From NCBI GenBank assembly GCA_034687125.1, contig JAQGBZ010000100.1, forward strand, positions 124,001 through 188,000: DNA of 64,000 bases, in the 5' to 3' direction. A program made the position numbers and the translations under genes. Positions 43,197-55,248 of this stretch are shown here, one piece after another. The stretch's first letter is position 1. The number at the start of each line of letters is the position of its first letter. The DNA comes from Neelides folsomi (taxonomy: Eukaryota > Arthropoda > Collembola > Neelipleona > Neelidae). The notes under the pieces are model-generated. The model saw only the letters and a list, made by a program, of their open reading frames with translations, did no database searches and was not told where the DNA came from.

Positions 43197-46100
43197 TCCT
43201 TGCTTACAATTACAATGGGGTTTGAGCGGGAGAAGGCATTTAATTGAACACTTTATTAATTTCGAATACTTATATATGAAACTCCCCAACCCTCGAGTTT
43301 CTTTTTCTCTTTCAGATTAGTACGTTACTGAAGATTGAATTGTCATAGAGAAAGAATCCAGAAGATTCGAGGAATAAAAAATGCCGTTGATCCTTTTTCA
43401 ATTTTATTCAAAATCTTTTTATGGAACCATCTTTAACATTATTTTATACACAAAATGAACATATTATGTAGTATGAGTTTCATTTATGTAACTAGTTTAA
43501 GATTATATCAATATATCATATATATTTGGGTATATTATATTTAAGATAGACATATGAAACAATCAACAACATTTCAACGAGATTCAAATTCTTTGAAGTT
43601 ATAAAATAGTTTTGATTAATTTAGTATTGTATATAGGTAAGTTTTTACTAGGTTTGCATAATTCACAGAAGTGGTAAAAGAAAGGATAGTTTTGAATCAG
43701 CTTTGAGTGATTTTATGTACTTTAAGTAAATAAATATTAGTAGGCTTGTTATATTGAGAAGCATAATATTATATTTACTTACAATTAGTACAAATTAATA
43801 GCATGATATTTATGTATATAACGAGTTTTTTTTATTGTTAATACAGGCTAGTCGTATGGTATATGATAATTAGCACAATCACATTCATCATTTCAATAGT
43901 ATAATTAACAAAATACTTTGTATGAGGATCGACATACATACAAACATTACACAAGTATTTATTATTTAGAATAGCACATAAATATTGATATTATGCATAT
44001 GCATAATGTGTAATACACGCAACATCAAAGATGTCAATATATTATATTTAGTATATTTGTATAAAATTGCACCAGAATTTATGTTAATACATAAATAAAA
44101 TTGATAATGGATTACGATATTAATTAAATTAATCTTCCTTTTTAGAAACAATTTTATCTTTAACACGAAATCAATAATATTATATAAGTATATTATACTT
44201 AAGTTTACAATCAAACCACTTACAAGTACTATTAGTCAACATTGTGTTAATTGTATTATAAATATTATCCTCTCTCAACTATCGTATTTGCAATTTATAT
44301 ATTACATACATAGTTATATTTATAATGCCTGTAATAGATTTTGTGGGGTAAATATAATATATTTATTAAAGACGTTTTACATGTGCATATTATGTAATAT
44401 GTAGTTATACGAATATAAATCTCTTTAGAATGAAAATCGTATAATTTAATATTTTACTTTTATGTATATTTCAATCCCCGTAGAATAGAAAGTACGATGA
44501 ATTTAGGTCCTTCGTTTTTGTAATTTCAAGTTGCAGTTAAAATTTTAATTTGCGTATTGGAATTCCTCACACACACTCGTATCAATTCAATGGACTTCAA
44601 ACATTTAAATTTTAGTTGGCTGCAATAACTTAAAAGGATCCTTCAATATTTCAATTGTAAATTCAAATAGAAGATCATGCCTAAAAAGATTCTGATATAC
44701 TAAATAAGCCATAAATCTTTTTTTTCACGAAGCATCTTTATGTTTAAAAAACCCTAAAAGATTTTTATGAGAAAAAGCAAAGTAAATTCATGCTCCTTTT
44801 AATGGGATGTAAAAAAGATATTAACTATTGGTATATTATATTTAAAAACAACGAGCGTATTTCATTATTAATTTTAAGTACACACGCGACAATTTGTTCT
44901 CCATATGCAGGTAGGTATACCATATTTCTGTATGCTTACCTAATGTATAGAATATACTAAATAACATACTATACATACGCATTAATTAACGATAGGAACT
45001 TTAAGAAGCTTAAAAGCTTAAGAGCCAAAATTCTAAAACTCTCAATGGTTTTATAAAATGCTCGTAATTTTTAATTATAAGAGAAAATTCAACCTCGAAC
45101 ACCTTTAAAATATGAATGACAAAATTTGCAAAAAAATGATGATAAAACAATTATGATAAAACAAGACGTGATTTCTCGGAAATGAGATCTTGTCCTTGTC
45201 GTAATTTTTATATGTTAATATGTATACACTTTTAATACACTTTTAAAGTAAGTTGTATTCATGTTCTTAAGTATAAACGGGATAGAGTGTTATCATAGAG
45301 CACATTTACTTATAGTAATGTAATTACTAAATACATTAGTTCCGTGGTTTATATAACTAGGTATATTATTTTGAAAGAATCTACTTTTATAATATTAATC
45401 GTGTTTTAATTATGTGGTAAAGACAGTATTAAATGCTACTCGCTACTGTTTTAGGCCGTTTGTGGCAATCCTTCTAAAGAGCTTCTTTCACTCTTTTTAC
45501 ATTTAATACCCTAGTACAACTTTCACCATTATCTTAGATTATAACTAAAAACACGAGTTAATTACACATTATGTACTGACATTTAATTTCATTAACTTCC
45601 ACTTCCAAGCTGTCATACACACAAATGTTCATTACAACTTATATCACCTATTAAATATAATGAATTAATGAAAACTTTTCGTGGAAAAAATCTTTACATG
45701 CTATACATACTTATTGAGTCAGACTGCTTACGCCTATCGAATAAAATTTCAAATAATTCACATTAATAAATATGATTTAACCTTTAAAAATATTTCAACG
45801 AGGAAATTTGAACGAGAAAATTGCTTGTCTGCATAATGCTTACAAATGTACTGAACCAGATGTACATAAAGATATTTCCCTAGCCATGTGTTCCTAGTTT
45901 ACATTTATAAATTTCCTGATTAGTAAAATGGAAAAGGTCTGCAATGCGACATGAAGTTGAATTGGAAATTAAAAATAAAAATCTATAAACTAATTACATT
46001 CGACAATTGTGCACGTTTTGGAATGAGAAGAGCGTTTGACCCGCTCGGTCGGTAAATATGTAAAGCCTTTAATGCCAGCAAATTGAGCTATTGGGGAATG

Positions 46101-49100
46101 TGAGGGAGTTTGAGTTAATATTCACATTTGGAGTCTTTCTCGTTCTTCATAGGCATATCTTTCCATGTTGTTGACATTTATATGAGCTGAAAGGAGAGAA
46201 CCTCCGCTGTTTAACCTTTCCATCCTGAATAATTTATTTATTACTTCATGAGGGCTCCCAGTTCCAGAGATCATCTCAATCCACTATTGAATTAATGGGG
46301 AAATTGGAACACCGGAGGGAGATCTTCCTCCCACACAACCCTCACTTTGGATCAGCCCCTTCCGCCCGCAGACCTCCCGAGTCAAAATGATCACCGAGAT
46401 ATTCATCTCATTAAATGCCATTCACATTCCGGCGGATCGAAAGTTTTTATCTGCTTCTCTCTTGTGGACTTAAAGGTCCCAGTGTGAGCTAAAGGTCCAG
46501 ACTTAACTTTTCGCACACGAGCTTAAATACACACAGAATTTCCTTATCTCGGAGGAAAGTTACAGATTATAATTAGAATGCAAGGGGTTTACAGGCCCAA
46601 GTTTGGTAATCATAATAAAATCATAATCCTGAATATTCATACTTGAGGAAAGTAGTGGAAAGTATATATTTAATTTGGAGGTATTTGGGCTAACAGGGGA
46701 CGAATACGTGTGACTCGTTACAAGTGTTGTATAAGAAAAGAGTCAAAATCATTTGACAAGAATTTTGAAGTTTCCGACAGCTCCGGCAAAAGTGAAATAA
46801 CGCACACTTCTTTTCCTACTGTATTCTTCATTTGCTTTTACTTTCCAGAAAATTTAAAATGCAAATCCCTTACAGTGTTAAGTGCAAAGCATCTGTATTA
46901 AGTAAATGAGGACTTTTCTTAAAATGAGAGTACTTGTTAATGCTGTACTGGATTTGTAAAATACAATGTTGTATCAGATGTTAAGTATACGCATTGTAAT
47001 GATTGTAAAAATGAAGTGAGAAAAAGCCAAATTGGTCGAACATGGGGAAATTATAAGAGGAAATTGCACGTGTTATTATTGATTTTATGAGGAGCGAAGC
47101 CATTTTACTAACGCCTACTAACATAGATATTGAGTCTAAACTACGAACTAACATGGACTCAAATGGTTAATTTTTACATTCATTGAATATCTAATGGTGC
47201 ATGGGTTTTTATTAATTTTACCTTCAAGTACACACGCCACGGTTTTTAAACTTTCTGTCCATTAAAAATGTAGATGAGCAATAAGATCATTCATAAATAT
47301 GGAGTGAGTGTAAACATACAAAAGCGGCATGTTTTCAGCATCATCAATTCATCATGCATTTATTTTATTAGCTCAAAGTAAACCAACGTCTGTTTATTTT
47401 CCCATTAGAGTTCAAAATCCAAAAGGGCTATTAAAGAATTTTAAACACACAGGCTTTTTATTTATGGTGGCGTTTAGATTTCAAGACGCGTTTAATGTTT
47501 TCGATTTAATATTCAGAACCAAAATTCAATCAATATTCAATTCATATATATTTGCCTTCCTTTAATTAATTTATAAAATATAAAATTAATGAGCAATGAA
47601 ATTTCCCATTATGTCCAAGTACCTCGTTGAGTATAAAATATTTTTGTGGTTCTGTAGTTAACTGACTTTATAACATTTATACAAGACATGTGCTCCTTTC
47701 CCAATTGTCTGTCTGGCTATTCGGGGGAGAGAAACATCGTTTAAAAAACATGTAGTACAATTGGTAAGGGAAATTAACGGTGGGTAAAGGAATTGTGGGC
47801 TCGCAGTAAAAAGGGGATTTATGAACCCATGAAACTTCATGTATTTTATGTCCCCTATCATCTTCCCCATCCGACCCTTCTTAATGCCTCCCTGCCTGGT
47901 TAAATTTTTAAACCGACTTTCACTTCAACCCCATCAATTCTAAATGTGTTGTGTGGAAGTGGAAATTGACAGTTTGTGTAAAAATGTAATGAAATGTGAA
48001 CAATAAAAACGTTTAATTCCGAGGGAAAATTCCCAGCCTTTAATTTACTTTGAGGATTAATAACTTTAGGATGATGAATAAATAAGTTTTCTTACATTCA
48101 AATGGATCACATGCGTTTAATTTGTAAGATTAAAAGGTACGAGGCTTCTATGCAAACTTTCATAAAAGAAGAAATTTTCAATGCTTTTTTGGTCTTTAGA
48201 TTTAACAAATATTGTCCAGTCGGTCCTTCATTTCCATTACAGATAAAATGCCAAATGATTTCTTTATGAAAACACATTGTCTCCACTATACTAATAGATA
48301 GAATAGCCACACTTTATCTAATAAAATAAAGTTCAAAGTTAAAATTAAATAATAGTTAAATAAGTAATTCTTAGGCGTCGCATGTTAGAAATTAAATGAG
48401 AAAGAAATGATACAATTGATTAGATTTTGGATATATTTAATAATACATATTTGCTTGCTTCACACATTAATTTACAAACCAATTTACTTTAGAATTTATA
48501 TTTTACGTAGTTACATGTATTCGAGCATTTGTTTCTTTGAAGTAAATGAGCAACTTAAATCACAGATTGAGCAAGCGAACATTATAATTGAATTGTTTAT
48601 AAAACCTTTTTGATTAGATTCATTTAATTTTTGGTATTTCCATCATCATTATCATTCATATAGACATTAAAATGAAGTTAACTATGTATTCGAATACTAA
48701 TACTCACATTTTAAATAAATAATGTAAAACTAATTGCAGTGGCGGTTAGTACTCAATAATTCATAAGATTTAAAAGATCATTAGAACTTTTCAATTATTC
48801 ATAAAATTCGACATGTTGAGAGAAATGACAATTTTATAAAAAGCAAAAGTTAAACTTTCGTATGTGAGTCTAGGTATATGGTACTAATATATAACATTTG
48901 ATAAGTATGTACTTCTAATGTATAATTTATAAATTAATGTTTTAAATTGCTTTTAGCAATTTGCTATAATCTAAATGTTAGGCTATATAATAATTAATTA
49001 ATCTAAAGACATCTTATGTATTTCTTGATGGGTCTGATTAATGATAATTCAACTATACCTGTATGATAATGCTTAAATACAAATCTAATTTATTTTAGTA

Positions 49101-51290
49101 ACTTATGTCTTCATATACTTACTTATGTAATACTTAATTTATATCATGTTTAAACAATAGAATATCACGCAATAAATTCCTTGTGGAATTTTTATGTAAC
49201 CATTCATTAATATATTAATCATATCTTCCTATGATATATTTTATAAGTAAAATAATTCGTAATAAAGCCATGTGAGTATTCAATATGTAATATCTCAATG
49301 CTTGAATATTTATTGAATTTTAAATTATTTAAATTTATATTGTAATAATAAGTATATTTTATTCTAAAGAGTTCTGAATATATTATTATCTTTTATAATG
49401 TTTCGATTATTATGTAGAACAGTTTGCATAATATCGTATGCTTTCAATATCATCATTTTTTAATATTCTCAATTCTCATGTTTACTTTCGTTGTAAAGTT
49501 AACGATTGCTTTTTAAGTCTAATGCACGCATGTTCTAAATCTGTAATACCAATAATATTATAAATATTTAATAATTATTACAATCTGTAAACTCAATTTT
49601 TAAAGTACTAGATTTATGGATTTAACAGAATTTCATTTAGAGTTAAAAATTATTATGATAATTCCTATATTAGGTAATTGTTTAATCGCTGAATGATATG
49701 CTTTTTCTCAAAAACATCTTATTTAGTAAAATAACTACAATTTATTATGGAGTAAAATGAATTTCGAACTCAACATTATCATATAAGTATGTGTATGGTA
49801 TATTTATATACATTAAAAGAAAACTAATTAGTGTAATTAAGCGGTCTAAAATTCTATGCCAAAGGCATTCAAATTCCATTGCTATTATCCCAAGATTTTT
49901 TAGACTTATTCAGATTTATCTGTAGGTATATGTAGTTTATACTTAAATGTAGTTTTCGCCTTGGGACCCAAACCAATGAATTTTTGGAATGGAGGGAATC
50001 CAATAAAATGGAGCATAGTGAAAGAAAGCATACCTAGTTAATTTCAAATTACGTCGGACGCTTGTTCTCCTCCGAGAAAGAGGATGTTTTCAAAGGAAAT
50101 CAAGAGCAATAAATTGAAGGCGAGGGAGAGGAAGAAGGGAATTTGAAGAGATAGAATTTCCCTCCGCTCTCTTCTTATTCAATGGGTGAAATTTGAAAAT
50201 TTGGATTTCTTTATTGGCTTGTGGTGAAGATAACTTGGGAAATGAGATAATGGAGAAAGGAGCTGGTAATACCTACAGTGTTGGAGAATGAAAAGAATGT
50301 TCCTTTAAACCCCTTCAAACCTCGTCTTGTATGTAAAACCCATGCTCATTTGATGGAGAACCAAGTGGAGGGAGATAAGTTGAGGAGCCATGTAGGAGAA
50401 GTTTATTTTAAATCCCTACTCTTTTTCTTCCGACCATTTTACATGGAACTTCCTCTTCCTCTTGCGAATCCTCCGCCTGCGAATCCTCCCTTTATAACTA
50501 TACTACATCTTCTGGTATAGAGCTCAATGAATTCCGGCATATCTCCACATGTTGGAGAAATCCAGTCCTTTTAAAATAATCCTCTTTCTTTTAGGACAAT
50601 CGCAGATCATGCGACATAAGACAATACACAAGAATAATCTGATAATTGAAGTTGTGAAAGAGACAGACTGTAAAATATGTAATATTTCATACACACAGAC
50701 TTTCCAGAGATGCTTTTTTTGTTCACACAAGTAGAGTTACAATAAGAAAATATGGCATGATTTAAATCTTAAGATATTCTTTTGTAGCAATTTAATCGTA
50801 AATATCCTTATTATAGATATAATCTTATAATTATAAATTACCATTATTGAAATTTCATTATTATATTTTAAAGTAATGTGGATTTATACATAAAAATTTG
50901 AAACACGCAGACACATGTAATAGAGTATAAGAATTTGAATGCAAACCGTGCTGCATGTATAATACAAGGAAATTTTCTACTTACATTTACATTAGGTATA
51001 ATTTTTATAATATTATAATATAAGTAATTATATTGATAATTGCATTTTAATTTACTATGTACTATATTATTTAAGTATGCACTGTATAACATAAATGAAC
51101 TAATAATTAAATATTTTATTAATTTGTGTTTTATGACCTCAATAGATATTTATTTTATGAAATCCTGAAATTCTTGTCTTCCGTTTGAAGTGGCTTTATG
51201 TAATATAAGTACAAACCTAATGAGAAAATTAAAGTTTGATATAAAGATGAGGGGATTTCTTTCCTTGTAAATGTTCCTTGTCGAGGGTCA
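43197..51290. other. 8-kb gene-free stretch
   Basis: Mostly very AT-rich with no frame longer than about 82 codons and no family motif. A less AT-rich patch at about 46020-46560 contains a direct repeat of TAAAGGTCC (two copies 20 bases apart near 46471 and 46491). Another patch lies at about 49960-50520, with two copies of GCGAATCCTCC near 50464 and 50479. These could be distal regulatory DNA. Nothing identifies a gene. Confidence 0.4.
51149..51154 (-). terminator. Candidate polyadenylation signal of NTAQ1
   Basis: TTTATT on the plus strand, AATAAA on the minus strand, lies 137 bases past the NTAQ1 stop. Confidence 0.45.
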
Positions 51291-54092
51291 TCAAGAGAGC
51301 TGGCGAGGTTTGTAGAATCTCCGGACGAGTTCCATGAGGTTAAATAGCTCCCCAAACTCATTCTTCGGCGTCGTCATATCCAAAAATTGCTCCATGTTGC
51401 TCACTGGAAGATCCACATGAGAAGATTAGAAAAACAATTAGATTAAGCTTCCATGAGAAAGACCGACTAATTAGATTCCAAGATTCCCGTCTTAATTAAT
51501 CCTCTTTCCTATTTTATTTTAAACCTCAGATCTCATTGGATTCCAGCCCTACTGGGCTTATCTCGCACTCAAATCATTTGCCTTATAAAAAATTACATTT
51601 GCACTAGCGCCGCTCATAATTAGAAAAGAACATTTAATTCGAATGCGTTAACATGTTGAAAAGTATTAAAGTTAAATGTTATTGCCTTATTGCCAAACAG
51701 AAAGCTACATAGACACGCCAATTAATTAAATTTTAATAAATTATACAAAATTTTTCATACCGAATTTTAAATTTAGTTTACCATGAGTACCCCTCGTCCT
51801 TTAAAATGTTTAGAAAAGCCTTGTGCCTATACAATATTTGCACATTATGATTTAATTTAAATTAATATTACCATTTTAGTATAAAAGCGATTTATTAAAT
51901 ACCAACGTGGTTGGAAATAAAAAATATCATCAATAAAATGCATACAAAAAAGAAATACTTTTTACTTTATCGGAATCGTAATCTTGTGACAGTGAGAATT
52001 TTTGCAATACATAAAAATCTGATAAAACCCATAAATGTACAAATGCAGACTTTATTCAGGATTGTTGGGAATTGGAGAAAAGTAATGTTTTGTATCTGAG
52101 ATCTGATGTTCGCACTCTTGAGATAGAGATCTTGGACCGCGGAATGGTTGATAATAAATATGCATGGGATTGGAGAATAAAAGTGGAACGAAATGGGAGA
52201 CGTGGAAATGAAAGGAACGAACCTCCATCGCGGTATATTGGCGGGTAGTTGGGCGGCGGCTTGATCCATGTTCCATCGTTTCCCTTCATGTGGCTCCTGT
52301 CCGACGAAAAGAGCGAGAGGAACTTTGAGGCCGGGAGGATGCGGAAGAATCTATGGTATTCCGGTTGCAGAATGTTCTCAGTCCGGAAGGTCTCTGGAGA
52401 TATTATAATTTTTTTGAAAAAAGCAGAAAACACCGAGATCCACTAACCTGTCACGTACTTATGGAAGTGTGTGGGGAACGGAAGGTCTGAGTCCATGTCA
52501 TAAATCACACATCTCTCATCCGGATTGTAGAACAGGATCACGTGGTAGTCCTGTAATGAAAAATGTTCCTCAACTTCGTCCTCGTCGGGGAGTTAAATTG
52601 GATCGATTAAACGGTTAATTTAAACTTAATTTATTGTCTCATCTCCACTCTTGAAATTGGAGAGCGACGGGGACGAGTCAGGAGGCGAAAGAATACAAAG
52701 GTTCATATTTAAGGATCACGTAGCTATAATAAATACGTTTAGGGACCGATGCCTATTCGATGTAGTTATATTATATTATATACATAATAACTCAACCTAT
52801 AGAGACTTGATCACATCGTACAATATTGTGCCTCTGGGAAAAGAAATTCAATTATTTGGGCTTTTTCTTCATCCGACAGAGTCAGATTTTTTATTACATT
52901 CTATAAGTTTTGAGAGTTCTTTGGGTTCTTTCCTCAAGAGTTTCCTCAAGAAGTTGGAGGCTATTTAATAGGAATTAGGTAAAAACACATAATAAATTCA
53001 ATACGAGTCCCGCTAAAATAATAAAAATTAAAATTATATGCCATTATGCCATAAGTTTACTTTGGCCTTTTGCGAAATTCGCCAAATGGGATTTGTTCTT
53101 AATGAGATCTGAAATATGGCTGGAATAAATATTTATGAAGGTGGGTTTTATTTGTGGACCTCTTGGGCCAAGACGCTCGCGGTTAAACGAAGCAAAATCC
53201 TCCATCGGTATCTCTTAATTACAGGCGAGGAAATGATAAAAATGGGACGAATGTGGGTTTGGGATTCATCGAATGGAGTAATTATTGCGGGAAAAATGTA
53301 AATTCGGGTTCGGAGCGGACTTTTTATGGAAATGGGTCTTACCCAAAGAGCGAGCTTTTCATCCCCCTTCCCGACCTTCTGACTCCACAAGGGGATCATT
53401 CTTTTCGGATTCGAGATGAAAGAAACGTGGCAAAAGTCGAGCTCTCCCGGGAACTCATTCCGGATATTATCACAGAGCTTCCAAATATTCTCCTCGCTAG
53501 AAAGAACAAAGACACATCATTTGAAAAGTGCGTAAAAAGAGTAAGGAAGACGATTAGTCTCCAACAGTATATTTAGATACAAGTCTGGCATTTAAATTAA
53601 CTCATCTATACTTCCAAATATCATTCTTCTTACTCAACATAAAAACATATAGGAATTGATATCTCTTACAAAAACGACAATACAAACCGTTTTATATGAA
53701 AACATAGTCCACTATACAAAACTTGGATCTGAATCTAAATAGATTGAATACATATGTACATACGAGACATACTCTACTCGTATAAAAGACAATCATGTGT
53801 AGTAAGTATATCTGACTGAGTGAGTATACCAATACTAGCTTATTCTGTCGGTGTATTTTTTAAGAGACTTTTTTAAGAGTAGCGGAAATGTAGTGCAAAT
53901 GGTATTTTTTTACCAGTAGCAGGGAGTGTAGGTGCATTGCGTAGCATGCGGCAGAATCAGTTTCATTTTCTGTTGGAGTTCAGCGGCCGGAGTCTCCGAC
54001 TTCACTGCCTGGTGTTGTTGATGTGTGGACGCTGAGGGAGCTCCGCTATTATTATCCCCAGCCAGTGTCTTCTCACAAGGGAGGTCGGACAT
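51291..54092 (-). CDS. NTAQ1: Protein N-terminal glutamine amidohydrolase (WDYHV1)
   Basis: Exons 54092-53914, 53496-53343, 52550-52448, 52393-52223 and 51403-51291 give 239 residues in frame (human 205). The enzyme deamidates N-terminal Gln to Glu, feeding proteins into the Arg/N-degron pathway in cytosol and nucleus. The catalytic triad is present: Cys60 in TPCYCEENIWKLCDNI, His114 in WDYHV, and Asp129 in VIYDMDSDLPFP. These match human Cys28, His81 and Asp97. FSSDRSHMKG, GTWIKPPPNYPPI and the C-terminal helix FGELFNLMELVRRF also match the family. ATG at 54092 (MSDLPCEK) is chosen as the first in-frame ATG after an upstream stop. It gives an N-terminal extension rich in Ala/Gln/Ser of about 30 residues compared with human. 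The codon for the catalytic Cys is split by intron 1 and WDYHV by intron 2. Confidence 0.95.
51404..52222. other. NTAQ1 last intron
   Basis: An 0.8-kb AT-rich intron between the exon ending PPIYRDG and the last exon. No element was recognised. Confidence 0.5.
52551..53342. other. NTAQ1 intron 2
   Basis: An 0.8-kb intron lying exactly between Trp and Asp of the WDYHV motif. A 105-codon plus-strand frame at 52651-52968 has no motif and is probably chance. Confidence 0.5.
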
Positions 54093-54956
54093 CGGAGAAG
54101 TGCCACGGGCCAAAAGCCCGAATTCATCCACTCACCTCACCCACCTCTCACCCAACCACTTGATGAATCCCCGCACAAACACACTCCACTATATTTATTA
54201 TCACATACTCACCACATTACGGCCCAATAATTCCCGATTTGGTCTTTGTAATTTGCCAATGGAACTATTTAGTTCCTAAATAGTTGGATTCGTAACTTTC
54301 CCCGAACTTGGTCCAAAAGTCACAAATGAGGAAATGAAATGATGAAAGGAGACTTTTCGGATTTTTTATACTTCTTTCAATCTCGGCTCGGAATCTATTC
54401 TTGATTGATGAGGGCGGACTGATTCTTCGTTGGGTCCCTCGATTTCAAAGGAACACTTCCAAAGCAAATAAAACCTTAATAAATAAATAAATAATCTTCG
54501 GAATCCTCCGTCGGCTGCGTTTGACTCGTTCTCAACCCCAAGCAGAACTAACTGACTTGACAACTTTGCCTTTTCTTCCTCTCGAGTGTCGACGGCTCAA
54601 ACCTTAAACAATCCACGTTCAATAAATTGTCTATATTTTTATGAACACACACTGTGCTCTGAATAAAACACAGTCTGTACTTCAATTCAAATATTCACTC
54701 TATTTTTAAGAATATCAAATATCCATATTAAGTCACACACTGTAGGTTTATTTTCTATTCAAACTATCGGTATTCTAATATTCAATGTTCGCACTCTATT
54801 ATATGAATGATATCAAATTAACATGTAAACACATGAGAGATATCTAAATTCCTACGTTCTTGATATTTCCTTGCAAAACTCTGAACTCAGAGTTTTCCAG
54901 GTTGTTTTATCTCAGTTCTCAGTATTATTACTCACAGTGTAATAATGAGCTTCTTC

Positions 54957-55248
54957 ACCTGTCTAAGGCCGGAGCAGTTTTACCCTTGAATGAATCCTCA
55001 GACATGATGGGAGTCGTAATGAGGACCCAGCTGAGTGAGAAGGAGCCGAGGGGAACATCCACCCACCACGCGTCCAACCACTCCAGAACACAGGAGAAGA
55101 CTACGAGCACAACGAGGAAACTCCAACAGCTCAAAAGGTGCCAGGTACAGGAGACATAACCGACAAGACGCGTGATTGAATCCCAATACTGCGCTTCCTC
55201 ATTAAATCCTCTCCCGAACTCATTCCTATCTCCTATCATTATGAGCAT
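54957..55248 (-). CDS. Candidate exon for an unrecognised membrane protein
   Basis: A 97-codon frame from ATG at 55248 codes for MLIMIGDRNEFGRGFNEEAQ, then two hydrophobic stretches (HLLSCWSFLVVLVVFSCVLE and PLGSFSLSWVLITTP), ending APALDR. A possible donor AG/GTGAAG follows the last residue. The composition looks more protein-like than other frames nearby and the block is less AT-rich. No partner exon with matching phase was identified and the family is not recognised, so it may be chance. Confidence 0.22.
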
